The notes under the pieces: generated by a model | The model's input: only the letters and a program-made list of their open reading frames with translations | What the model was told of the DNA's origin: nothing | The model's database searches: none | Made by a program: the position numbers and the translations under genes | DNA from: Megamerina dolium | Taxonomy: Eukaryota; Arthropoda; Insecta; Diptera; Megamerinidae | Direction: 5' to 3' | Length of the DNA stretch: 64,000 bases | Assembly (NCBI GenBank): GCA_963854835.1 | Contig: OY978528.1 | Location: 35,199,335 to 35,263,334 of the forward strand | Part shown: piece after piece, positions 25,241 through 38,754 of the stretch | Position numbering within the stretch: the stretch's first letter is position 1 | Layout of the letters: each line of letters begins with the position of its first letter

Positions 25241-27146
25241 AATGTCATACAAATAAAATGAAAAATCCAAAATTAAACGTAATAGCAACATTTCAAAACC
25301 AAATTAGTTTTCTACAAAAATTATCCCATAATAATAAGCTCAAGTGAATCCAGAAACACTAATTTCGTCATATTGTGTAATTATTCGACAAATAAAAAGA
25401 AAATAATAACATTTTATGTACAAAAAAATAACAGAATATTTGAATTACTAAAGCATGAGATATCAGGAGTATTTCTTATCTGCGAATGTTCATATGCTCA
25501 GTATCTTGCAGCAAATATAGATTATGCGACAGGTTGAGACCAGAAGCAAGTACTCAATTCAATTTTTATTTACGCGACATCAATTCCTTTGGATTCTGAA
25601 AATTTGTAATTACTAACGCATGAGATATCTTTGATATATTTCATATGACCTCACTGTAATTGTGTTTTGTGATCCAATGTCTTTAAGAATTATATTTTTG
25701 GTCCATTTTTGCAATGATCAAACTCATGATTCGGAAATAATTGAACATTTCACCGCATTATCCGAATTACATGTTGCTAATATTATAAGAAAAAATTGTT
25801 CTGAAGATTTTATTGAGGAATCATCGTTCTTGAATTGGTTCCTAAAAAAACAGACAGCAATTCATCTATATAAGGCATTCTATAGTATTAAAACGGGTTT
25901 TTTTTAATTGGGCTACATTTTGTTAAATAGACCATAAAATCCATAATGGGCAAAAATATACAAAAGACAAGCAATGATTAGATTAATATTGATGTTTTTG
26001 GTTTTATTATTTTTATTTACCATCACTGTTGTATTTTTGAATGACATCATTGAAATAATATTTTTAAATTTTCCAACTGCTTCAACTTCTTTTCATTGTT
26101 CTCTATCCATTTCCATCATAAATTTGTTTGCACAGGTATTTATGTAAGCGTAAGTACGAAATATACCGAAATAATAATAAAACAACAAAATAATACAAAA
26201 TCCATATCCCACATACAAAATTACATGCATACACGTAAATATACTAGTACTTACATATGAATACATACCCAGTAGGATGTTCTATCTAGCATATGATAAC
26301 TAGCAAAGGAGAGTATTATTGATAGTTTTATTTGAAGCATGAAAATATTCCTGATATTAAAATATTAGATCAGACAATACAGACAATAAAGCTCACAGAT
26401 TCCTTATGTTGCGACCTTGTTTCGCACCACTGTATAAATGAACATCTAGCTTCCTGTCGAGTTTTAAACAATTTTCTACTGGGTGCGTACATTTGTGTGA
26501 ATGTACAATCAAACACACCTAAGTATACGTATAAATACGCTCAACTATTATAGTCACAAACATATACACATATCAGCAGACAAGATGGGCATAAAAATGA
26601 AACAAAAATCTGCCAACAACAACTACCAACAAATGAAAAACCAGAAAAAAGAATTTGCTTCTGCATTACAGCACCTTCCAAAAACCCATACTAAATGTAT
26701 ACCAAGATATAGTCATGAAACAATCAGTCCATCCACCCAATTCATCTCAGCCGTCCCTAAATACAAACACATTGGTGTACGTGCATATGGAGGTACTACC
26801 TACATATGTAGTTATGTATATATAAACGTATATATAATCATATGTATGAATGTACGTTCTAGAGAGAAGGACACTGGGGCATTATAACATTATCCTTCTG
26901 GTTATGTTTCCGCTAGTGTCGTCGTTGTATGTTCGTATATATGTATTACTCAACGTTGTCGTCATCGTCATCGTTGTTCAAATATACACTTGTATGCCTG
27001 TAAATGTACCATACATAAATACAATGGCATGAAGTACAAACATGTCCATATGAATACACACACAAACGCAATACAATGTTATAAAACAAACATAATTACA
27101 GTCATGCTATGGTTGTTGTTGCTGTTGCTGTTATAGCTCAGCTATA
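25241..27146. other. AT-rich DNA, nothing recognised
   Basis: No gene recognised. ORFs at 25662-25907 and 26332-26887 lack motifs. A short phrase ATTACTAA-GCATGAGATATC recurs (about 25445 and 25610), so the stretch may be a decayed repeat. Confidence 0.4.
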
Positions 27147-27170
27147 GTAATAATAAAAATTATTATTATG

Positions 27171-27202
<32 letters not shown>

Positions 27203-27230
27203 CATCATCATTATTATTACATATTATTAT
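27147..27230. repeat. ATT trinucleotide microsatellite
   Basis: Mostly ATT units with a short ATC interruption. Confidence 0.9.
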
Positions 27231-27403
27231 ACCAACAACAAGAACAAACAATATGACTGCAGCATCAAAAACTATATACAGTTACTATTATCATCGTTAC
27301 CAATATACATGTGCATGTATGTGTATATATATTTAACGATGAAAAATAAGAGTATCATAAAATAAGAGAATAGCAAGGAAAGAGGAAAATTTTATAGCCA
27401 CAG

Positions 27404-27535
27404 AGAGAGAGAGAGAGAGAGAGGGCGGGCGCATGCACGACTATGTACGAGTATAGGAATATTCTGTGAAAGGCAAGCTTCACAAGCTTGATGTTGGTGT
27501 ATATCTCTTTGTCTCTCTCTCTCTCTCTTTCTCAC
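27404..27535. repeat. GA tract and TC tract, opposite in sense
   Basis: GA repeats (27404-27423) and TC repeats (about 27510-27532) lie 90 bp apart and could pair as inverted simple repeats. They resemble GAGA-factor sites, but no promoter is identified. Confidence 0.7.
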
Positions 27536-29308
27536 TTGGAAATTATTGCCCTATGGAAAAATTTTGCTACCGTCATTTCTGTATATATTCGTACTTATAT
27601 ACCGCAACGTCCTTGTGCTTTGTTATCGCTATACAAACACAAACACACACACATGCACATGAAAACAAGAATATATATGTATATACGATACAAATACTAC
27701 ATGATGTTTTTCTATTCATTCAGTTTATCTGCTCATAAGCTAATTTTTCTCTAACGCCATTACAATTGTCACTCTTTTTCTTTCGCTCTCAATAAAAGGC
27801 TAAAGAGAAAGAGAAAATGCAAGGAGAAAAAGAGAAAGGAAGAGACTAAAAAAGTGAAAATTGAGAGAATAGAGAAAATAGGTCCTTCACAAATACTACA
27901 CGCACCGCCCACCTCTTTCCACTAACCCATTGCCACTTGTATCACCCACATTCTCACATTACTTTTCAATATCACCGAAGAGGTGATGAATAAGTAGGTG
28001 TTCTTGCTCCTTATCATTTTAGCTTTATTTCGTAGGCGCAATGTAGAATGCGACAAGAGATAATTCAGTGGAGAGCAGAGAACGCAGGTTCGAACCATAA
28101 CAACCACAATGAAAAGAATATTCATTATCCACTTCGTAATCACACAAGTAGTATATGCCGTTTATGAACATGTCCATCCACAGCTTACTCATTTACCCAC
28201 CACAATCAAATACACACATACAACCGCAACATCATACATATTCGTCCGGTTGTTTTGTCGCAATGGTTCGTTTTATCGTTTCATTCTATAAATGTTGTTT
28301 AAGCATGTTTATTCAAAGTTTATTGAGAGTTTGTCAGTCATCCTTGACGCTGGTATTACTATCGCCACTGCTGTCTACCTACGGTCATACTGTTATAGTT
28401 GTTGTTGTTGTTCACTCTGCCACATTGTTTGTATGAGTGAGATTGTGGGTGCCTGTATGCAAGGTATGAAAATTATACTGAAAGAACAACAGCAACAACA
28501 GTCACAATACAAATATCTTTCGTTTCTAAGTTGATAGGTGTATGTGTGCCTGTATGTGGATATATCCTTACATGCATATGTTGAAATGTTTTCCTCGGTG
28601 AGTTCACTTTCTTAATTTTTTTTTTTTCGTTTGTATGCTCTCCTTTTATTTTGGGTTATTATTTTACTACGCTCTTTCTGTTTTTGTTGTTGTTGTTGTT
28701 GTTGTGTTCTGTACCGTATATTTACAGAAAACATCGTTGGAAGTACCATTAGGAATATTTTACCACAAAGTTGTGTGCTTTGTGTAAATATAATTGAAAA
28801 ATACCATAGGTTAATGTTGCTTCTATATTGTAAGTCAGTTTTACTAAATATATAGGTGCATACTCGCTAATATATCAGATATAAGTTGGTGTATCGAATT
28901 AATGTTGAATTTTGTTGCAATAGTATAAATTTTTTAATTTTTTTTTTTTTAATTTTTGCATTAAATTATTGCAATAATTTTTAGAATCACATCCTTAAAT
29001 TTATGTTTCTCCTTCGAACTCAATGATTTCTCTTTTGTCTCACTACTTTGTGCACTTATAAATAGTTATACATACATTTATTTCAACCATTTCTGCACCA
29101 ATATTGATCAAATACGTTTCGATATTATTGAAAAAATTTTTGCAGTAATTCGAAGATCCAATTCTAAGCATTTTTTTTTTAACATTAAGTATTGCAAAAT
29201 GTTCATTGAGCCTATAAGTTATGAATTTATTTCCAATAATTTGCAATAATAACCCTTAAATACTCAAGGATAACGATTCTTGTGAAAAATATAATACTGT
29301 ATTCGCTC
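27536..29308. other. AT-rich DNA with GTT/CAA repeats
   Basis: No gene recognised. GTTGTT repeats are at about 28400 and 28685-28702. A short tRNA-like phrase at 28050-28100 is described in the findings. Confidence 0.4.
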
Positions 29309-29824
29309 TTATAGCCTAGACCGGATTACCGAGTTAATTCGAATTAACTCGGGCATTAACTGCAGCTAATCCACATAAACTCTATGAGTTAATTCTCAAA
29401 ATAAAAGAGGATTAGGGCAATTTGCGATGGCAACACTGCTGAAAATTGTCTATTGTGAATTTTTCTCCATCCATTTTACAAAATATTAGATGTGTTCGCT
29501 AACAAAAAACTTTCAACAATTGTTTACAGTTTTCAACATGAAAAGTGTTGGCGAACAAATAAATCCAGCTGTCAATTACGAACTGTGAATGTCAATTTAC
29601 AAGTTTCTGATAGTTTTCAGTTCACGTACTTCTTGTAGATTTTCTCATATCGAGAGTGATAGATGACAGAAATGATAGTGATAGTAATGTAAGTGAGCAG
29701 ACCTAATAAAACAGCAATCAGCCGTTTAGTTAATCCGCAATACTGCCGTCTGTCAGGTTATTATTTTATTCGGATTAAGTGCGCCGGTAATCCGGAATTA
29801 GGCTGCTGTCTGTCTAGGCTATTA
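29309..29824. mobile_element. Harbinger-like MITE, 510 bp, TTA duplication
   Basis: Ends TAGCCTAGAC (29312-29321) and GTCTAGGCTA (29812-29821) are inverted, and CGGATTACCG just inside the left end is mirrored by CCGGTAATCCG near 29783. TTA flanks both sides (29309-29311 and 29822-29824), the duplication size and sequence of PIF/Harbinger elements. There is no transposase inside. A TA duplication with a GCCTAGAC end (Tc1 type) is an alternative reading. Confidence 0.65.
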
Positions 29825-30786
29825 GCGAGCAGCGATAGCGCGAAATGTGTTTTAACTATGCATCATTAGTAAAATAGCATTCAAAGACGCATAACAATAA
29901 TGCAATTAATAATTAACAATGTCATCAAATTGGGCCTTTTTAATACAAATATCTTCCACCTTTGGTGTGATTTTGCACCAACCCTTCACCTTCCTTGAAA
30001 ACGCTGAAATTCGCTATATTCGCAATAGAATTTTTACACAAAAACAACTATAAGTTATTATTTCCACACATAATTCTTCCGACAATAAAAATTTTGCCAT
30101 GAAAATGTTTTGCGATGAGCTGTGTAACAAAGCTTAGATCAAATGTATTTTTAAAGAATTCTACCATTTCAAATCTTATAGTATTTAAGTATTCAAATTT
30201 CTAAAAGGAATAGACCACAAGAAAGGCAAAGATCAAATTGTTATTCATTTGCATGTACACAATATTCAAGAATTCCGCCGATCATTCAACGTAGGCGCTT
30301 TTTGTCAAAAACTAATATTCGACCACGACTAAATCGAATAATTCCATATTTAATGTTCTATATATTTACCTACTAATCTGGTGTTTTGTAAATATAACTG
30401 AATGTCATCTTAAACATTTAATTAGGGCTGATCTGAAAAATCAGTTATTTTACTGATCAAATTAAATAACAAATTGTTCTAATATATAGTCATAGCCTTG
30501 ATTATATAAAATTATTATTATCAGAATTTTAATTAATCAAAATATTTTAAATATTGTTTTCAATATTCAATATCGTTTTCAATATTACGTAATTATATAC
30601 ATGTATTTATGACTATTTACAATTTAAAAAAAAAAACGAAACTTAAAAGTGAAAAAAATTTCCATGAATCAAAATTCTGATTAATCAATTAATTCGTATT
30701 TAGATTAAACAAATTGTGGATTACTCGAATAATTGAATATAACGTAGCTCTGTCCCAGTTGGTTAGTGGTCGAAACCGTCTAATAT
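29825..30786. other. AT-rich DNA with a small SINE fragment
   Basis: At 30071-30130 (plus strand) a stretch resembling TTCTTCCGACAGTAAC...CATGAAAA...GAGCT-TGT-ACAAAGCT is a decayed internal piece of the SINE family. Otherwise AT-rich. A palindrome TGATTAATCA is at 30678-30687. Confidence 0.5.
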
Positions 30787-31138
30787 AAAATAAATAAATA
30801 TGTGACACTTAAAGCCCCAAAGGGTTCATTGGCCGAGCTTCTCTTCCATTACTGTTGTGCGTCTTAAATTTTGGACAGTATTAGAATGGACCTACTTATT
30901 TTAGCCGGTTCCGAACGGCAGAACACTTGTGACATCACTTTTTCTGAGCTTTGTCACAGAGTTCTTTTTAGAAGCTTTTTCATGGCAAGTTGATACTGTC
31001 GGAAGAATTGCCAATTGCTTGCCGACAGGTAGGTACCGTTCGAAAGAAAAATCTTTTCGATATTAAATTTGTTATGCATCAGCCGGGTATTGAACCACGA
31101 CCTACAGATCAGAAGGCGAACACACTAACCACTGAGCC
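30787..31138 (-). mobile_element. tRNA-derived SINE, nearly complete
   Basis: This is close to the 17.3-kb copy over its whole body on the minus strand, with a B box GGTTCAATACC (one change) and the start of the A box; the first bases of the head are lost at 31138. The tail side shows AAATAAATAAATATG before the element. No confident target duplication was found. Confidence 0.85.
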
Positions 31139-31149
31139 ACAAAATACTT

Positions 31150-31192
31150 GAACAGAAGCTCAGCCAGAGTGTTCTTCCAAGACTTTAAGTGC
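31150..31192 (+). mobile_element. SINE 3'-end fragment, inverted to neighbour
   Basis: AGAAGCTCAGCCAGAG...TTTAAGTGCC resembles the last 45 bp of the SINE on the plus strand. It lies just beyond the head of the minus-strand SINE, so two copies are in opposite orientation. Confidence 0.5.
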
Positions 31193-32194
31193 CAAAAAAA
31201 GCAATAATTGATTAATCACAATTTTGATTAATCAAAATGTTTGATTAAATGGCTAAATGGTCTGATGTTAAAATAAAGTTGCTTAACAAATCTGCCTGAG
31301 ATTTTTAAATATGTCAAGCGCGGGTTGCATTTAATTGCTTTTAAGCATTATTTGGATCAGTAACATTTTCATTGATCATTTATTGTTAACAATAAGAAAT
31401 AAATTTAGTATGAGTTTACAGGAAAACAGAATGTAGTTTTTCATAGTGTCATGTATTTACATACTTATGACGGTATGAATTGTATTATCTATTACCTATC
31501 TATACATATACATACGAATATAACCAATTTCCAACACGCTCCAATTAAATCGTCATAATTTTTATTCAACTTTACCGTAACTTTTTTCACAATTTCTGTT
31601 TCGGTTTGTTTTTTATGATCTTTTCATTTTTATTGTGTTTTTTCTATAACAACTGTTTGTTGTATTTGTGTTTGTAGTCAAAATTTCAGCACGAAAAATG
31701 GAGCAAACCAATACAGCGGCAACATCAGTAGCAACAACAGCAGCAACACCATACAACAAACATACATATTGAAACAGATACGTAAATATGTATATATATG
31801 TGCTTGTGTGTGTGTGTGTGTGTGTGTAGTACAATATATGTTTGCATACAATGACATGTACATGCATAAAATGACAGAAATTACCGTAACATTTGATTGG
31901 AAGTCGTAAGCTACCATGTGAACAGGAACAATAATAATAATCTCAAAAACAACAACAAAAGGCTATCGCATACACACACACACATACCCTGCATACATAT
32001 GTGTACTGTGAGTGTAACAAGAAGAGCAGCATAAAGCTATTCAAGCACATACAATGTATTTCAAGTATATCAAACAACAAGTATGAGTTGTAGCAATTTT
32101 CATATTACTATATACATATACTCATACTTATATACAAGTATATATGATGAACACATCATACCATCATCAACATCATTATCATCATCATAATCAC

Positions 32195-32229
<35 letters not shown>

Positions 32230-35200
32230 ACAACAACAACAACAAAATGACAACAAACAACTGAAAACCGAAATAAATAAAACGAAATTCTGTAGCCATT
32301 TTATATAATTTGGTACGTATACTAGTGTATGTAATAACGAGAGCAACAAAATACGCTACAGTTGCAAGCGAGTCTAACAAAATTTGAAGCTAGTCCGTTG
32401 ATATAATAGTTGGAACGAGAACATGGTGCTTGTAGAAAGGACGACAAAACAGCGTACAGGCAAAGCTCCTCGCTTACCACCTACTCACCTCGAACATCAC
32501 ACCACACCGTTTTATACTCTTCTTCGCCGACTTCAATGTTCAATTCACAGACATACTTTTAGCCATGCCAACATTTTGATAAGGATAAATATCCGGACCC
32601 GAGCACATTGTTGGTAGACGGATGGTTAGAAGAAGAAGAAGAATAAGAAGAAGAATGCAATATAGGGGACAGCAAAGAGGGCGACAACGACAACGACGAT
32701 GGTGACGCTAGGGATGAATGGTTGATGATGTGAAACCTAAAAGCTTACATACTTGTGTACGTATACATATTCTACATACATACATACCTTTATATAGCTA
32801 TGTAAAAGCAAACACAAATAGATAGAGCGAGACACAGAAGCAGCATGGTGTGAGAGGTAGCAGGAGAATTGACACGGTTTTAATATTGATTATACTATGT
32901 ATGAATGGGATGTGAAAGTATGCTCATGTTTATGGGAACGTCGTACAAATTGGAACACATTTTGTTTTTCAGTTGTTGATTTTTGCCGCAAAAAAACATA
33001 ATAATATTAACATTAAGGAATCAATAATCGATATTAATTTTTTGTGAAAATAACGATTTTGCGAAATAACAAATTGTCCTAACAGTAGCGTTACTCCGAA
33101 ATATTCTCGAAATGTGATATGAAGTCAAAATATGTTCCATTATTTATTTTTCCATCATTATTTGCTAGGAAAAATATTAAACATTGAAAAGTATTTTGAA
33201 TCGAAAATTGAACCGTTCGCAGACAATAGATGGATTGGCATCAGAAGCAACCACTTTCGTGTTCCCTACATAAAATCAAACTTTTACATTACAATGTATT
33301 CGCACTTAACCGACATCAAATTATCAAATTTTCTATTTTCTATTTTCTGAGCCCAGCCTTCTTATACGCAACTCGGCTTGATACTCCTAAAGCTAATAGA
33401 ATGTTAGTTCATAAAAAGAAACAAGTTGACGACCAATATGCGAAAACGGATTGCTGTGACAAATAATTCGGTGCCCAAACCATTACGAAACCCTTTAATT
33501 TTTTGCTCATAATCGCCTAGGTATACACAATGTATATATAGAGTATATACATATGATGCACGAGGATTTTGTGTATACATGTACAAGTATATAAATGTTT
33601 ATGGTTGAAAGTATTCATATGTGTGTATATTTGTTTATCTGTTTGTTTGTTTGCATATCAACAAAATACAAGTAAATGAACATTTAAACTGAAATTGTGC
33701 TCTTCTTTTTCGAATGAGAATTAATATGTCATAGAGTTGCCGAATATTTAAGAAATAAGTTTCCAAAAAAAAAAAAAACGTATAATGAATCAATTCAATA
33801 TATTTATGTATGTATAGACAATATCGACGAAAATGGCGAGTTCTCTAATATACGAGACAATCATTCTTAACATTACTGAACTATTCCATAATATATGTTG
33901 ATCATCTCTTCTTCATCGTCATCATGTTATTTCAATTGATAGCCCTTCTTCTTTGCTTTCATTTCGGCCAATGTTGTTTCTTACTATCGTTATATTCTTC
34001 TATTGAAATTTGTGTAACTTATGCAATTCCACTGTCTCAAATTTCAATTGATGTTACGCTAGACCAATAAATAGACGCAGTAAACATTATGCCGCTACAC
34101 TATTTTACTAAGTGTCAAGGCCTAAATTTAACTTTGAATATTTGTAAAATGAAAAGCATTCATTTCATCCTGATAAACAACACTGACGCTGCAATTCAGG
34201 GATCATACTTATTAATTATATACTGCAGTCGTCAGTCGAACTTTGATGTGGTCAATTCATTAGCACTTTTTCCGAAAGACTAACAATTTTCTTTCAATTC
34301 TTCAGAATTTGCAATTTGTTGAGGGTTGATCTCTTCGTAATCAACTATTTAGTATAAGTAGATCCCTTCAGATAGTGCGCAAATTTCATACACATAAAAA
34401 TACTGTAATCGAAGCTCGAAGGCCAAGGTCCATGAGCGCCGATTACAGTGCACAAATTTTTATTTACATACTTCTGTATTCACCTGGCAACCCGAATGTC
34501 TATAGCACAGCAGTATACGTACCCGTGTGTAGATATTCGTATGTGCATATTGTTCATAGTAGTTTTTATGATAGCAATATAATAGTTAAAGTGAATTGAG
34601 TACATTTATTTGTTTGTTGGTTTGTTTCTATTTATAAAAAATTTATAGTAAGATATACGTGCTATTAGACTTGCTCAAATTTTTGTCATAGACGTTAGCA
34701 AACAAGATTTCTAGAAACAATATTGAAGAAGTTTTCCTTAATTTAAACAGCTAGCCATTGAAAAAACGTTGGGTGATTCTTCCACCCAACTTTGAAAAGG
34801 GTTTTTGTTTTAATGTTATTTTGTTTATATCTTAATTATTATCTTTCTTCTTTTTTTTCAAAATGCTTTCTGAAAAACTATAAGAAAAATTATAGTTAGT
34901 ATTAAAATAATATAATATATATTTTTTATTAAAATAATATATTTTTTTAACAGATCTAAAATACTTACGTAGGATGGTATAGTTGTAGTGGTCATAGTTG
35001 TCGTTTTATTTTCTCTACTGCTAATATCGTTTCAATTCCATTTACAAATATACAGGATATTTCATACTAATATAAAATTTGAATTTACTTACTAAGAAGA
35101 ATTATGAATCTACTTCGCCATGAATTTGAACCAGGTTGTCCTAGCAACTTAATTAAGTAGATTGATACTCAAAACCGGTCATTGACTTGAGCGCTTTGAC

Positions 35201-36877
35201 GAAGTTCTTAATACAACCAAGTTTTATATGAGGAGACGTTAGTTGTTCACAACACTCTCATAAACCAAATCGTCTAGAGTTTTATGCAAACTACGGCAAT
35301 GTTTGTTCATATGATACAAGCGACGAACGAGGAGGGCTGCTTCAGATCGGAAAACGATACCTATAATTTAGGGACGAGGGCATCATGAGCGACTACTATT
35401 GATTGAACTATGTATAATAATAAAAACGTCCCAGTTCCGAATTTATTATTTATCACTTTTTATTGAAAATTGCCATTAATTGTAAAAAGATAATTTTTGA
35501 AAAACTGCTACCAATCTTAAAATATATTTTTAGGATTCGAATTCAGCGCCCAAATTACGTTCTCCTTTTTGGCATCCTTCCATATAATCGTCCATTAATT
35601 ATTTCTTTTGTTTTGGAAATATTTTTATTAATTGAGCTAACATTTTATTTGTACCATTTGCCCACCCTGTATCTGTACACAATTACTTAAATATAAATAT
35701 ATATACAAGATTACATTAGAGTGACCTTTAGCTCTATAAGGGATTGTGTAGGATTTAGATTTTATCGTACGAGCGTACGAGAATAATTTTTTACTTGCGT
35801 GTATCAAAAAGTTTAAAAAACTAAAATAATCTGCCTCTAAATAATTATTATGTATACGATTTTCATTTTCAAATTAAGAATTAAATTTTTCATATTTAGT
35901 ACGAATCTGGTTTGAGAAGTATAGTTCGCTTAACAGTTCTTGTGATGTCTTAATCTAAAGAAAAATAATAAATTTAAAAATTTATCTCAACTTTAGTTAC
36001 AACTTAGGTACTTACACACACGAATGAAAGTAAATTTAATCAAATTACCACTAACCTATCAGTTAAGACAAAATTGTGCAAATTATTCAAAATTTCAATC
36101 ATTTGCTTCTGGAATGCGTTTTCAAAAACTCTGCATTTTTGAAAATTTACATCATAAATTGTTAGGTGAAATTTGCAATTATTTGCAAACCATTCAACTT
36201 ACTAAAACGATTCTATGTGCATGACGGAGCAGCCCTTCGCTAACGAAATCTTCACTGGAATATTTTCCTATGTTTCGGTTGTATATCATATTGAAGAAAT
36301 CAATGAGAAGTTTTCACCCATTGCAGAAATATGGCATTCGATGTTGAAAAATCGGATAAAAATGCCATTTTGTATGATATTTAATGCTGAAAAACAATTA
36401 ATATTATTAATATAAAAAAGTAAAATATTCTGACGACACTTCGTTGGAAGAAAATGTTGAGAAATTCGTCTTCATTTCAGATATAGTATAGGCCTCCTCG
36501 GAGATCAGCCCAATTTTTGTCTCGCCATAAAAGCAATAATTTCTAATAACCCCTCTAATGTACATACAAACTTCTACATAAATATTTGCATTTATACCTA
36601 CATATATATATTGTATATCATAGGTTCATATATGTGTCAGGATTTGTCTACAATATAGTTGGAGAACATTTTTATTGAAATTTTATTTTGTTTTGTTATC
36701 GTCATACACGTGCGATGGTATGTACACCTACTTACTGCTATATAAGTTTGTGAATACAATACAATATCTATGTATATTTTTGCTTTAATTTTTTATATGT
36801 ATAAATGTATACACTTATATACATTAATGTAAATATACATATATATATACATACATACATACAAAACATATGTATGC
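31193..36877. other. AT-rich DNA with simple repeats
   Basis: No gene recognised. Simple repeats are GT at 31805-31827, ATC then CAA at 32162-32248, and GAA at 32627-32657. Two palindromes TGATTAATCA are at 31209-31218 and 31225-31234. ORFs are short and lack motifs. Confidence 0.45.
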
Positions 36878-36982
36878 ACGTTAGGGTGGTTCTTATTTTA
36901 TATGGAAAATTTGATTCTAAACCTTTGTGTTCCTTTAAAAAATTCTAATATCATAATCATGTCATATGAAATTAAAACTAGA

Positions 36983-37370
36983 TAATATCGTAGGTGCCGT
37001 AGGTGCCGTGGCTCAGTGGTTAGTGTGTTCGCCTTCTGATCTGTAGGTCGTGGTTCAATCCCCGGCTGATGCATAACAAATTTAATATCGGTAAGATTTT
37101 TCTTTCGAACGGTACCCACCTGTCGGCAAGCAATTGGCAATTCTTCCGACAGTAACAACTTGCCATGAAAAAGCTTCTTAAAGAACTCTGTGACAAAGCT
37201 CAGAAAAAGTGATGTCACAAGTGTTCTGCCGTTCGGAAGCGGCTAAAATAAGTAGGTCTCTTCTAATAGTGTCCAAATTTAAGACGCACAACAGTAATGG
37301 AAGAGAAGCTCGGCCAATGAGCCCTTTGGGGCTTTAAGTGCCACATATTTATTTTATTTTTTAATATCGT
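36983..37370 (+). mobile_element. Complete tRNA-derived SINE with 9-bp TSD
   Basis: TAATATCGT flanks the element at 36983-36991 and 37362-37370. The SINE is 36992-37361 (370 bp). The head repeats AGGTGCCGT once before the A box. The body and tail (TTTAAGTGCCACATATTTATTTT) match the 17.3-kb copy closely, so the insertion is fairly young. The minus-strand ORF across it (36898-37218) is a chance reading. Confidence 0.9.
37009..37062 (+). promoter_or_regulatory. Internal pol III promoter of SINE (A and B boxes)
   Basis: TGGCTCAGTGG (37009-37019) fits the A-box consensus and GGTTCAATCCC (37052-37062) fits the B box. The 32-bp gap is within the range of tRNA genes. This is the clearest boxed pair among the SINE copies here. 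Confidence 0.8.
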
Positions 37371-37544
37371 TTAGATATATCACTTTTCAGAAAAAATGCA
37401 CTTTAAAAATTTTTAAATATTGAAGCCTCAAATATAGAAAGCCGTATTAATTTTTATACTTTAAAAATACTTTTGTTATTGTTCTTACTGAGATGCTAAT
37501 CCAGCTTCACAAAACCGATCATGAATTCTAAGGTCTACCCTAAC

Positions 37545-38098
37545 GTATATGCTTTTATATCTGCAGTATATATAAATATATACTCTTATGTATATATAAC
37601 CGGTACATATATGTGGGAATATTACATTTGCCATGAATTCACAGGCATACGCATACCGACGCATGAGTATATGAGCACGGCTATATTCCTAACATACATG
37701 CATGCGCATATTACGAGAATATCAACGTATCGTATACGTAACATTGTTGTTATTCTTACGTGCAATTATTGTTGTTAATGTTGTCATACATACTATTTTG
37801 CTGTTCATATGTGAATTACAACATTTTGAAGATGTACACTCGCATACACACTCCTACATACTTATGTATAGGTATACACTATATACGAAAGAATCAATAA
37901 GTACCTGGGTAAAGAATGTGGATGTGATTTCTTTTCATTATATATTTTGCTTTTCTGTTTGTATTTGTAAAAGTTATCATTGCTCATAAAAAACTTTTCC
38001 GAGCTATTCTGCAACTTTAATAGGTCCAACAAAGTATACGATCATTTGATCATTTGAAAATATGCTAAGATATCGTTTTGATGTTTCTGAATAGAAAA
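37545..38098. other. AT-rich DNA, nothing recognised
   Basis: TATA/TACATA-rich sequence with no gene or element recognised. Confidence 0.4.
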
Positions 38099-38129
38099 AA
38101 ATGACCTTACAGTCGGCTGGGGCCTGCAT

Positions 38130-38652
<523 letters not shown>

Positions 38653-38668
38653 TATATATATATATATA

Positions 38669-38750
<82 letters not shown>
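38653..38750. repeat. TA tract inside HINE copy A, right half
   Basis: TA repeat continuing from 38275 across the MITE insertion. Confidence 0.9.

Positions 38751-38754
<4 letters not shown>

Larger units (their letters stand above)
36878..37544. mobile_element. Possible MITE carrying a SINE
   Basis: ACGTTAGGGTGG at 36878-36889 and CTACCCTAACGT at 37533-37544 form an inverted pair with one mismatch; removing the SINE at 36992-37361 leaves about 300 bp. TTAGGGTGG also resembles the end of the foldback MITE at 38277. No clean target duplication was seen, so this may be chance. Confidence 0.3.

Noticed and set aside
36898..37218. Minus-strand 106-codon ORF with a QPGIEPRPTDQK-like string (also 17286-17698)
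   Set aside because: It is the reverse or alternate reading of the SINE tRNA head and body, repeated at each SINE copy.
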